Shown here: positions 1 through 5,856 of the stretch, one piece after another
Layout of the letters: every line of letters starts with the position of its first letter
Numbering within the stretch: the stretch's first letter is position 1
Assembly: GCA_023127905.1 (NCBI GenBank)
Contig: JAGMEZ010000395.1
Coordinates: 1 to 6,801, forward strand
Length of the DNA: 6,801 nt
Source of the DNA: Caldifarciminota bacterium
GTDB lineage: Bacteria > Hydrothermota > E44-bin80
Direction: 5' to 3'
The notes under the pieces: generated by a model
The model's input: the letters and a program-made list of their open reading frames with translations, nothing else
Database searches by the model: none
What the model was told of the DNA's origin: nothing
Translations under genes and position numbers: made by a program

Positions 1-279
1 TGGTGAGCAGTTACCTCACCAACAAACTAATAGGACGAGAGCTCCTTCTCATGCGATAACTTAAGACAGAGGTCACCTTTTATCCCAAGTTAATTCCCGG
101 GACAATATGGTGTATTAGTCCCGTTTTCACGAGATTATCCACCACATGAGAGTAGATTACTCACGCATTACTCACCAGTTCGCCACTCCTCGTAAAGCAA
201 GCTTTACGAATCGTTCGACTTGCATGGCTAAGACACGCCGCCAGCGTTAGTCCTGAGCCAGGATCAAACCCTCCAAAAA
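1..279 (-). rRNA. rrs: 16S ribosomal RNA, 5' part (runs off left edge)
   Basis: Read on the minus strand, this is the first ~279 nt of a bacterial small-subunit rRNA. The universal 27F primer site is at 253-272, with one mismatch to the common AGAGTTTGATCCTGGCTCAG form (AGGG in place of AGAG). It is followed by the conserved AACGCTGGCGGCGTG and CATGCAAGTCGAACG blocks. The V1 hairpin (helix 6) is visible at 190-209 as a perfect 8-bp stem, TCGTAAAG/CTTTACGA, around a CTTG loop. GTGAGTAATGCGTGAGTAA and the GGTGAG...CTCACC stem-loop at the window edge match E. coli 16S up to about position 270. The 5' end at 279 was set by aligning GTTTGATC with E. coli 11-18, so it is accurate to a few bases. 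The remainder of the gene lies beyond position 1. I cannot assign a phylum from this fragment by eye. Confidence 0.97.
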
Positions 280-319
280 TAATAATTCGAAATTCAGGTA
301 ATGCACGCTATTCAGTTTT

Positions 320-329
320 CAAAGAACTA
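320..329 (-). promoter_or_regulatory. boxA antitermination site in the rRNA leader
   Basis: The minus-strand leader RNA contains TAGTTCTTTG followed by AAAACTGAATAG. This closely resembles the boxA region of Bacillus-type rRNA leaders (GTTCTTTGAAAACT) and the E. coli boxA TGCTCTTT. boxA binds NusB/S10 and makes RNA polymerase resistant to Rho in rRNA operons. It lies about 3 nt into the predicted transcript and ~40 nt before mature 16S. The match is visible; the function is inferred from the family. Confidence 0.72.
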
Positions 330-338
330 TAACAATAT

Positions 339-367
339 ACTATATAATAAATTTATCATTTTGTCAA
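339..367 (-). promoter_or_regulatory. Strong sigma-70-type promoter of the rRNA operon
   Basis: On the minus strand a perfect -35 box TTGACA (362-367) and a -10 box TATAGT (339-344, 5 of 6 to consensus) are separated by exactly 17 bp (345-361). The predicted start of transcription is near 332, giving a leader of about 50 nt before mature 16S. The position directly upstream of 16S and the near-consensus boxes fit a growth-regulated rRNA promoter. Regulation by growth rate is inferred from the family, not visible here. Confidence 0.9.
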
Positions 368-396
368 GAGGTTTTTGAATTTTTTTTAGAAAAATT
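368..396 (-). promoter_or_regulatory. Probable UP element (A/T-rich upstream promoter sequence)
   Basis: The bases immediately upstream of the rRNA -35 box are almost purely A/T and contain phased A and T tracts (minus strand AATTTTTC, TAAAAAAAATTC, CAAAAACC). This is where the alpha subunit of RNA polymerase contacts rRNA promoters. The assignment rests on composition and position only. Confidence 0.5.
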
Positions 397-397
397 T

Positions 398-457
398 GAT
401 TAAACAGATTAATAATAGATTACACAGATTAGTAAAAGATCACTTAGATATTTTTTA
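398..457. repeat. Degenerate 20-bp tandem repeat between murA and the rRNA promoter
   Basis: Three consecutive 20-bp units start with GAT at 398, 418 and 438. Units 1 and 2 match at 17 of 20 positions (core GATTA-ACAGATTA). Unit 3 is much more diverged, at about 11 of 20. The array ends just before the murA stop codon and just upstream of the rRNA UP-like region. It does not code for anything visible and I see no inverted symmetry that would make it a terminator. Confidence 0.6.
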
Positions 458-464
458 GGAGTCC

Positions 465-1742
465 TTAAGGTGCGTGTGGGTCAGTAACTCTTTCAATGCG
501 TGCACCGAGTTTGGTGAGTTTTTTTTCTATCTGTACGTATCTTCTATCTGTGTGATATATTCTGGCTATGTGAGTTTCACCTTTAGCTATCAAACCAGCA
601 AGAATCAAAGCAGTAGATCCTTGTATATCAGATGCCATGACAGGTGCACCACTTAATTGCTTTACACCTTTAATAATAGCTGTATATCTGTCAATAAGCT
701 TTATATCAGCACCGAGACGTGTAAGCTCTGGAACATACATAAACCTGTTATCAAATATTGTTTCTACTACTGTACTATTTCCTGGTGTTACGGAGAGTAG
801 TGAAACCATGGGAGGTTGCAGGTCTGTTGAGAATGATGGGTATGGTCCAGCTTGGATTGAAAGTGGTTTTGTATTTTTCAGTGGAGATATACTTACATAA
901 TCTTTTCCTTTGTGAATATCCACTCCGTGCTCTTTAAGTAGGTTAATGAGGGTTTTGAGATGTTCCGGTTGACACTTTTTTACTGTTACATTGCCTTTTG
1001 TTATTACTGATGCAATTATGAACGTTCCTGCTTCGATCCTGTCTGGAATAATACTGTACTCTGTTCCATGAAGTTTTTTCTTACCTTTTATTTTAATAAT
1101 TGGTGTCCCCATTCCATTAATATTTGCTCCACATTTGTTTAGGAAGTTTGCCACATCAACAATTTCCGGTTCCATAGCTGCTTCTTCTATGATTGTTATC
1201 CCATCAGATATTGATGCTGCCATCATAACGTTTATAGTTGCTCCTACACTGGAACCATGTGCCCCTTTTAAATTAACTCGTTCACCCTTGAGTCTCTTTG
1301 CCTTACAGGATACATAACCATGCTTAAACTCAACCTTTGCGCCAAGGGCCCTGAGACCTTTAATATGAAGATCGACAGGTCTTTGACCAAGCGCACAACC
1401 TCCCGGTAAGGAAACTTTTGCAGTATTAAAACGAGCGGTGAGTGGTCCAAGAACATAATATGATGCACGCATCTTTTTTACCAAATCATACGGTGCTTCT
1501 GTAGAAGTGATATTCGATGCATCAAGTATTAGGTTCTCTTTATCCCAAGAAGATTTGCAACCAAGTGTATTAAGAACCTTAAGCATTGTAAATATATCAT
1601 TCCCTTTCGGTATTCGTTTTAGAAGGACTGGCTTTTCTATTAGTAAGCAAGATGCAACGATCGGAAGGGCTGCGTTCTTTGCGCCACTGATTTCAACTGA
1701 GCCTTTCAGAGGTATACCTCCTTTTATTACAAATTTTTCCAT
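465..1742 (-). CDS. murA: UDP-N-acetylglucosamine 1-carboxyvinyltransferase (MurA)
   Basis: A 425-residue cytoplasmic enzyme that transfers enolpyruvate from PEP to UDP-GlcNAc, the first committed step of peptidoglycan synthesis; E. coli MurA is 419 aa. Visible hallmarks are SGAKNAALPI with Lys22-Asn23, KMRAS with Arg92, and PGGCALGQRPVDLHI with catalytic Cys116 and Arg121. Others are YPSFSTDLQ with Asp307, DNRFMYVPEL with Arg333, and RIYHTDRRY with Arg400. Cys116 rather than Asp predicts fosfomycin sensitivity of the enzyme. One oddity is that the usual DLRAS/DLRAG motif reads DIQGS, putting Gln374 where E. coli has Arg371. The start is ATG at 1742 because GAAAGGA lies 9 nt upstream. A longer frame to 1793 exists, but it overlaps polX and adds 17 unconserved residues. 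polX stops 2 bp upstream, so the two genes are probably co-transcribed. The 16S gene follows on the same strand. Confidence 0.97.
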   Translation of the reverse strand: MEKFVIKGGIPLKGSVEISGAKNAALPIVASCLLIEKPVLLKRIPKGNDIFTMLKVLNTLGCKSSWDKENLILDASNITSTEAPYDLVKKMRASYYVLGPLTARFNTAKVSLPGGCALGQRPVDLHIKGLRALGAKVEFKHGYVSCKAKRLKGERVNLKGAHGSSVGATINVMMAASISDGITIIEEAAMEPEIVDVANFLNKCGANINGMGTPIIKIKGKKKLHGTEYSIIPDRIEAGTFIIASVITKGNVTVKKCQPEHLKTLINLLKEHGVDIHKGKDYVSISPLKNTKPLSIQAGPYPSFSTDLQPPMVSLLSVTPGNSTVVETIFDNRFMYVPELTRLGADIKLIDRYTAIIKGVKQLSGAPVMASDIQGSTALILAGLIAKGETHIARIYHTDRRYVQIEKKLTKLGARIERVTDPHAP

Positions 1743-1744
1743 TT

Positions 1745-3457
1745 TTATTTTTCCTTTCTTAAGACATTTTTTAGTTTGCGTAACGTGTAGCAATTTATTA
1801 TGTCTTCTTTAGTTATCCATGCTCTCCTTGCAATGCCTAATCCGAGACGCCAATATTTCAGCATACCGTCATTATGTGCATCTGTACCAATAGAAAATTT
1901 TATATCGTATTTCTTTGCTCTTTTAACGTTAGTGTCGTTTAGATCAAGCCTATTAAAGTATGAATTTATTTCAAGTATTATCCCCCTATCCTGTGCCTTC
2001 TCAAAAACCTTATCAAGGTCAACATCATACCCCTTTCGTCCAGAAAGTAATCTGCCCGTTGGATGTGCAATAATGTGGATAAATGGGTTTTCCATAGCCT
2101 CAAGGAATCTTTTTGTTACATTTTTACGAAATCCCTGATGAATTGCACAGATTACTATATCGAGTGTTTTAAGGACACTATCAGGGTAATCGAGTTTTCC
2201 ATTTCTAAGAATGTCGACCTCGGCTCCTTTCAGTATAAAAATACCTTTTATCTTTTCGTTTATCCTGTCAATTTCTTCATTTTTTTTAGCGAGTATATCT
2301 TCTGATAAACCACCGGCATATGTTACAGATTGTGAATGATCGCAGATGGCAATATATTCAAAACCCATTGCTTTTGCTATTTTTGCGATGTTTAATATGC
2401 TTGATGTCCCATCGGAATAATTTGAATGCACATGAAGGTCTCCTTTGAAGTTATCGTATTCCACAATTCTTGGGATTTTATGCTTAATTGCGAGTTCTAC
2501 TTCGCCACTATCTTCCCTCATCTCAGGTGGAATGTACTCGAGTCCGATACTTTCATAGACACCTTTCTCTGTTGCTCCAGCAATCTTTTTCTTGCCTTTG
2601 AAAACACCATATTCGTTTACCTTTAACCCTTTTGACTTTGCAATTGTTCTGAGTTTTATATTGTGTGCTTTTGAACCTGTAAAATATTGTAGGCAGGCTC
2701 CAAAGGAGTCGGGTTTGACGACTCGCAGATCAACTTGAATACCATGATTTTTTAAGATAACTGTTGCTTTTGTATATCCAATGCTAATGACCTTACTGAT
2801 AAAAGGTAATGTTATGAAGAAATCCGTTACCTGTTGTCCCTTATCACTAACAGCTAAGAGATCTATATCTCCTACAGTTTCTTTCATTCGCCTGTAGGAA
2901 CCGCATGGTGTTACATTTCCTGTAATCTTTTTTAATCGTGCAACTATTTCTTCAATAGCAGGATAGATGTCACCGATTAAGAATCGCTTTTTCCCTATTT
3001 CCGAAGTTTCGTAAAGTTCTATCGCTTCCTTCAATCTCTCTATTTTTTTATCTCCCATTCCATGTAATTGTGCAAGGCTACCGTCATTCATAACATTTTT
3101 TAGTTTTTCGAGTGTGTCAACCCTGAGTTCCTCGTATACATATTTGAGTGTTTTTGGACCGAGATATTGTATTTTTAACATTTCAAAAATCCCACAAGGA
3201 ATATTCTTTTTTTCTTCCTCAAATTTGTGAATATGCCCTGTTTCTATATATTCCTTTATTTTCTTAGCAATTCCTTCCCCTATTCCCGGAATTTCAGTAA
3301 AAGGTTTTTCTTTAGAAAATTCCCTAAGGTTAAGAGAAAAATCTTTTATTATCCTTGATGCCTTTCTGTATGCGCGTATCTTGAAAATATTATCGCCTTT
3401 ATATTCAAGTGCATCTGCTAATAAACTAAATATTTCTGCCAGTTCCTGATTTATCAT
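1745..3457 (-). CDS. polX: Family X DNA polymerase with PHP exonuclease domain (PolX)
   Basis: A 570-residue protein, the length typical of bacterial PolX, which fills short gaps in base-excision repair and also carries a Mn-dependent 3'-5' exonuclease/AP-endonuclease activity. Order of parts: N-terminal 8-kDa region with helix-hairpin-helix motifs (PGIGEGIAKKI near 58-67; LHGMGDKKIERL near 131-142); pol-beta palm with GSYRRMKETVGDIDLL (catalytic Asp197 and Asp199) and IQVDLR (Asp243); YFTGSKAHN near 258-266. The C-terminal PHP domain has GDLHVH (His342, His344), CDHS (Asp373, His374), GAEVD (Glu413), IHQG (His440), AHPTGR (His465) and GTDAHND (Asp526, His528). Both active sites therefore look intact. 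The frame can start at TTG 3460 or at the adjacent ATG 3457; I chose ATG. No good Shine-Dalgarno is visible, unlike the neighbouring genes. It ends 2 bp before murA. Confidence 0.96.
   Translation of the reverse strand: MINQELAEIFSLLADALEYKGDNIFKIRAYRKASRIIKDFSLNLREFSKEKPFTEIPGIGEGIAKKIKEYIETGHIHKFEEEKKNIPCGIFEMLKIQYLGPKTLKYVYEELRVDTLEKLKNVMNDGSLAQLHGMGDKKIERLKEAIELYETSEIGKKRFLIGDIYPAIEEIVARLKKITGNVTPCGSYRRMKETVGDIDLLAVSDKGQQVTDFFITLPFISKVISIGYTKATVILKNHGIQVDLRVVKPDSFGACLQYFTGSKAHNIKLRTIAKSKGLKVNEYGVFKGKKKIAGATEKGVYESIGLEYIPPEMREDSGEVELAIKHKIPRIVEYDNFKGDLHVHSNYSDGTSSILNIAKIAKAMGFEYIAICDHSQSVTYAGGLSEDILAKKNEEIDRINEKIKGIFILKGAEVDILRNGKLDYPDSVLKTLDIVICAIHQGFRKNVTKRFLEAMENPFIHIIAHPTGRLLSGRKGYDVDLDKVFEKAQDRGIILEINSYFNRLDLNDTNVKRAKKYDIKFSIGTDAHNDGMLKYWRLGLGIARRAWITKEDIINCYTLRKLKNVLRKEK
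1752..1758 (-). promoter_or_regulatory. Ribosome binding site deciding the murA start
   Basis: GAAAGGA on the minus strand ends 9 nt before the ATG at 1742. It lies inside the last codons of polX (region coding LRKEK). It supports the 425-residue start over the 442-residue one and implies that translation of polX runs right up to murA. Confidence 0.7.
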
Positions 3458-3591
3458 CAAATTTTTACTTTGGTAAGATATTTAATAATTAGATGTTATA
3501 GGCAAGTAGATATAGGTAAATAGGAATTAGATCCAATAAATATTAATTAAACGAAAAGGATAATTCTTAAATATTACGTATGTAAAAATAA
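3458..3591. other. AT-rich intergenic gap upstream of polX
   Basis: This 134-bp gap separates the envelope cassette from polX-murA and is the only space between coding regions in 465-6801 large enough for a promoter. The minus strand has weak candidates only, such as TTTACA or TTGGAT without a convincing -10 at 16-18 bp. I see no GC-rich hairpin with a T run after the 3592 stop. A short, imperfect TAGG-containing repetition (3499-3502, 3513-3516, 3521-3524) is present. No ORF of note. Confidence 0.5.
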
Positions 3592-4731
3592 TTATGAACC
3601 AGTTTCTTTAATTTTCTTCTTAAGTGCTTCTATTTTTCTCTCAAGTGTAAGTTCTTCCTTTCTTTTTGCCTCAACCCTCTGTGAGAGAATTATTTCTTCT
3701 CTTCTTTTTTTCACTATTCGTTGGGTTAGTTCAAGTTCTTCTTTCTTCATTTCCTCCAAATTAACACTATGATCTTCTGCTGTTTTTGTGTCTGCCTGTG
3801 CCTTCAGATTTTCGACCTGGGTTTTGAGGTTATTAATTTCTTTATCCTTTGAGAGGAGTTGTTGTTTTATTTTTGTCATTTCAGGCGAAGCAGACATTGC
3901 TTCTTTTTCCGTATCGAGTTTTAATATCTCGGCTTTCTTTTCTTCCAATCTTTTTGTTAGTTTTGTTTCCTCAGTTCGCAATTTTGCGAGCCGTTCACTC
4001 ACCTCAACTTCTTTTTCTGATATTTTTCCTTTCTTTTTTGAAACTTCATCAAGTTTCTTTTTTAATTCAGCAATGTGTTTTTCAAGTTCCTGGTTGTGTT
4101 TTTGAAATTTCTCCAGTTTCTCCTTTGAGGCAGGTGATACAGTTGTGGTAGGTGAAGGAGCACCAATGGCTCCTATAATAGCAAGAATTAAACCAACAAA
4201 AGCTGCAACAATTAGCAGTATTTTTGGGAGATTATCACTCGTTGGTTTTTCTCCTACATCTATCCATGGATCTTTTATTCCGAGATGTACTTCTCCGATT
4301 CTTATATCGTCAAGCATTATAGAAGAGGCAATATCAAAAATATTTTTCGTTGTATTTTGTTGAATGAGATTCTTCTTTTCGCCAAGGGGAATTAATCCTT
4401 CTGGTTTATAATCCTGAAGTATTTGTGAAGAATCAGGGTGGGAGAGAACTTTTCCTTCTTTATTAACGATTATAAGATAATCAAAGCCCTCAATTTTGCT
4501 CTTTATGGATGATGTGTACATTTTGAGTACAAAATGATCGTTGTCAATTACAAAATCAACAATAGAAAGTGCTATGTTTGAATTCAGGGAGATCAAGGTT
4601 TGTTTCCATATCTCGAGTCCAGGAATATCCCCTTGATCTATTTTAGGGCTCGATCTATTAATGGAATAAAATCCAATACTACTAATGATAATAACTATAA
4701 AGATTCCTAAAAAAAGGGCTTTCTTATTCAT
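3592..4731 (-). CDS. Two-TM protein with Cache-like sensor and long cytoplasmic coiled coil, no catalytic domain
   Basis: I do not recognise a named family for this 379-residue protein. An N-terminal membrane anchor (about 5-24) precedes an extracytoplasmic region (~28-167). That region carries single-Cache-like features: a long helix (~40-80), FDYLIIVNKEGKVLSHPD (83-100) and IFDIASS...IRIGEVHLGI (131-152). A second TM helix (~169-191) is followed by a Pro/Thr-rich linker and about 175 mostly charged residues predicted to form coiled coil (203-375). The coil contains 14-residue repeats (240-281 and 331-372). There is no kinase, HAMP, methyl-accepting, GGDEF or phosphatase motif. The topology is that of a chemoreceptor or sensor kinase without an output enzyme, so the coil probably acts by binding a partner. 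It starts directly after the stop of the barrel gene (TAAATG), with CAAAGGGG 9 nt upstream. Co-function with the kinase and barrel genes is inferred from this coupling. A structural or polar-scaffold role is an alternative. Confidence 0.85.
   Translation of the reverse strand: MNKKALFLGIFIVIIISSIGFYSINRSSPKIDQGDIPGLEIWKQTLISLNSNIALSIVDFVIDNDHFVLKMYTSSIKSKIEGFDYLIIVNKEGKVLSHPDSSQILQDYKPEGLIPLGEKKNLIQQNTTKNIFDIASSIMLDDIRIGEVHLGIKDPWIDVGEKPTSDNLPKILLIVAAFVGLILAIIGAIGAPSPTTTVSPASKEKLEKFQKHNQELEKHIAELKKKLDEVSKKKGKISEKEVEVSERLAKLRTEETKLTKRLEEKKAEILKLDTEKEAMSASPEMTKIKQQLLSKDKEINNLKTQVENLKAQADTKTAEDHSVNLEEMKKEELELTQRIVKKRREEIILSQRVEAKRKEELTLERKIEALKKKIKETGS
3616..3741 (-). repeat. Three tandem 14-residue coiled-coil repeats (C-terminal set)
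   Basis: Residues 331-372 of the coiled-coil protein are three back-to-back 14-residue units: EELELTQRIVKKRR, EEIILSQRVEAKRK and EELTLERKIEALKK. The pattern is E-E-x-x-L-x-x-R-(I/V)-x-x-(K/L)-(R/K)-(R/K), i.e. two heptads. The underlying DNA has a matching 42-bp period. Confidence 0.8.
3889..4014 (-). repeat. Three 14-residue coiled-coil repeats (N-terminal set, more diverged)
   Basis: Residues 240-281 repeat the same two-heptad design: KEVEVSERLAKLRT, EETKLTKRLEEKKA, then a diverged EILKLDTEKEAMSA. The first two match the C-terminal set in phase and in the conserved E, L/V, R and L/I positions. This suggests the coil grew by duplication of a 42-bp module. Confidence 0.65.
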
Positions 4732-5856
4732 TTATAGTTTCCCCTTTGCCTTTTTCTTCATTGCAAAATTACATATTGTTGTTTTTCCTGATACAATTCT
4801 CACTTTCTTCTGTTTCCAGTAATATCCTTTTGCTGTGGCTCTTACTACATAAATACCAGGGGGAAGCATTATCTTATAACTTCCTCTCTTTTTTGAGTTG
4901 ATAATACTACCGAGTTCACTCCCCGGAAACGAGATGATTGACTTTATTGGTTTTGCAGTTGATTTGTCCCAAACCTTTCCTGCCAGGATACCGGCTGCCT
5001 TAACTGTTCGTTTTTCAACTACTGCCTTGGTTGTGACAGAACCGCCAAGAGCAAATCTTGGATTTAGTGACTGCGAGCCACCAAGCCTGTGTTCAAGTTT
5101 TACTGCCGCTAGTGAAATTCTGAAATATGGAGAGCGATACTGGAGACCAATATTAAAGTCTCTTCCATCGAAATCTAACATAGGTCCAAATCCCTGAAAA
5201 AAATCAAATGCAGCTCCCCAGAATATTCCCACTGCATCGTTGTGTTCAGTATCAGTGTAAATGTCAGTATTAAAATTTTTACTTCTTGAACCATATCCGA
5301 CAAATCTTCCTCTTCCTAAACCGAGATGGTATTGTCCCCATGTACCGAAGGTCTTGCTCATTACAAAATAAAATGAATACTGTTCACTGCACCTTCTCGG
5401 ATAGGTTTCATCATCACCCCATCCATTCCTTTGATCTAAAAAATGGTCTTCATCATCGGTAAGTTTATCACCTGCTCCTACCTCTGTTATAAATTTACTA
5501 TATGTGAGGTTCTGGAGACCGAAAGCAATTGCAGGAACATTTTGCGTTTCAGTGGTTAAAAGATAAGATAGATCAAGAACGTAGTTTTTGAGGGTAAACA
5601 TAGAAAGCGAGACTTCTGCTCTATCTGCAATTCCATATGAGACGGTAAAGTCCATATCTACTGGTTTCTTTTCCCAAATATTCTCTGAACCTATTGCAAT
5701 TGATCCATTCATGCTGATCCTCCAAACCTTCGCTGGAAGGATGTATGCAATTGGAATATCTATGAGTCCTGTTGTTCTGTTAAACTCTGCATGTACTAAA
5801 CTACAAATGGGAAGTAAAAGAATTATAATGAAAAAACAAAACAGAGTTCGTTTCAT
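4732..5856 (-). CDS. Secreted predicted outer-membrane beta-barrel protein with C-terminal carboxypeptidase-regulatory/PEGA-like domain
   Basis: This 374-residue protein opens with a clear Sec signal peptide: MKR, a hydrophobic core FCFFIIILLLPICSL, and a likely signal peptidase I site after LVHA (residue 23). The region ~28-275 alternates short amphipathic strands with Gly/Asn/Asp turns and is rich in aromatic residues. It begins with TTGLIDIPIAYILPAKVWR, reminiscent of YjbH-type exopolysaccharide barrels; this family link is a weak by-eye impression. Residues ~287-367 form a separate beta-sandwich-like domain (GILAGKVWDKSTAKPI, then GSYKIMLPPGIYVVRATAKGYY), typical of carboxypeptidase-regulatory-like/PEGA modules. 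A basic tail KKKAKGKL ends the chain, so the barrel lacks the usual C-terminal aromatic residue at the protein end. ATG at 5856 overlaps the kinase stop (ATGA) and has AAAGGAG 7 nt upstream. Placement beside a Wzc-like kinase suggests a role in surface polymer export or anchoring, which is inference. Confidence 0.85.
   Translation of the reverse strand: MKRTLFCFFIIILLLPICSLVHAEFNRTTGLIDIPIAYILPAKVWRISMNGSIAIGSENIWEKKPVDMDFTVSYGIADRAEVSLSMFTLKNYVLDLSYLLTTETQNVPAIAFGLQNLTYSKFITEVGAGDKLTDDEDHFLDQRNGWGDDETYPRRCSEQYSFYFVMSKTFGTWGQYHLGLGRGRFVGYGSRSKNFNTDIYTDTEHNDAVGIFWGAAFDFFQGFGPMLDFDGRDFNIGLQYRSPYFRISLAAVKLEHRLGGSQSLNPRFALGGSVTTKAVVEKRTVKAAGILAGKVWDKSTAKPIKSIISFPGSELGSIINSKKRGSYKIMLPPGIYVVRATAKGYYWKQKKVRIVSGKTTICNFAMKKKAKGKL
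4741..4748 (-). promoter_or_regulatory. Ribosome binding site of the coiled-coil gene, inside the upstream gene
   Basis: CAAAGGGG on the minus strand ends 9 nt before the ATG at 4731. It lies in the last codons of the barrel gene. With the TAAATG junction it points to translational coupling by re-initiation. Confidence 0.65.

Noticed and set aside
326..331. Second TATAGT as an alternative -10 box for the rRNA operon
   Set aside because: No -35-like sequence lies 16-18 bp upstream (AAATTT is there), and it overlaps the boxA region of the leader.
376..397. Intrinsic terminator of murA formed by AATTTTT...AAAAATT
   Set aside because: The possible stem is purely A/U and lies where the rRNA UP element is expected. 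It lacks the GC-rich stem of an intrinsic terminator.
456..470. Palindrome CCTTAAGG and AGGACTCCT at the murA stop as a terminator or operator
   Set aside because: The arms leave no realistic loop and the sequence overlaps the stop codon; chance is adequate to explain it.
474..1317. Plus-strand open frames across murA
   Set aside because: They are antisense shadows of a well-conserved gene, have no ribosome binding sites or recognisable domains, and their residues look like reverse-complement translation.
1743..1793. N-terminal extension of murA to 1793 (442 residues)
   Set aside because: The added 17 residues are encoded by the 3' end of polX in another frame and do not resemble MurA. A Shine-Dalgarno sits just before the ATG at 1742, and MEKFVIKGG is a normal MurA beginning.
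3788..4151. Plus-strand open frames rich in Phe and Ser across the coiled-coil region
   Set aside because: The antisense of Lys/Glu-rich codons (AAA, GAA) gives Phe/Ser-rich frames. They are shadows of the coiled coil.
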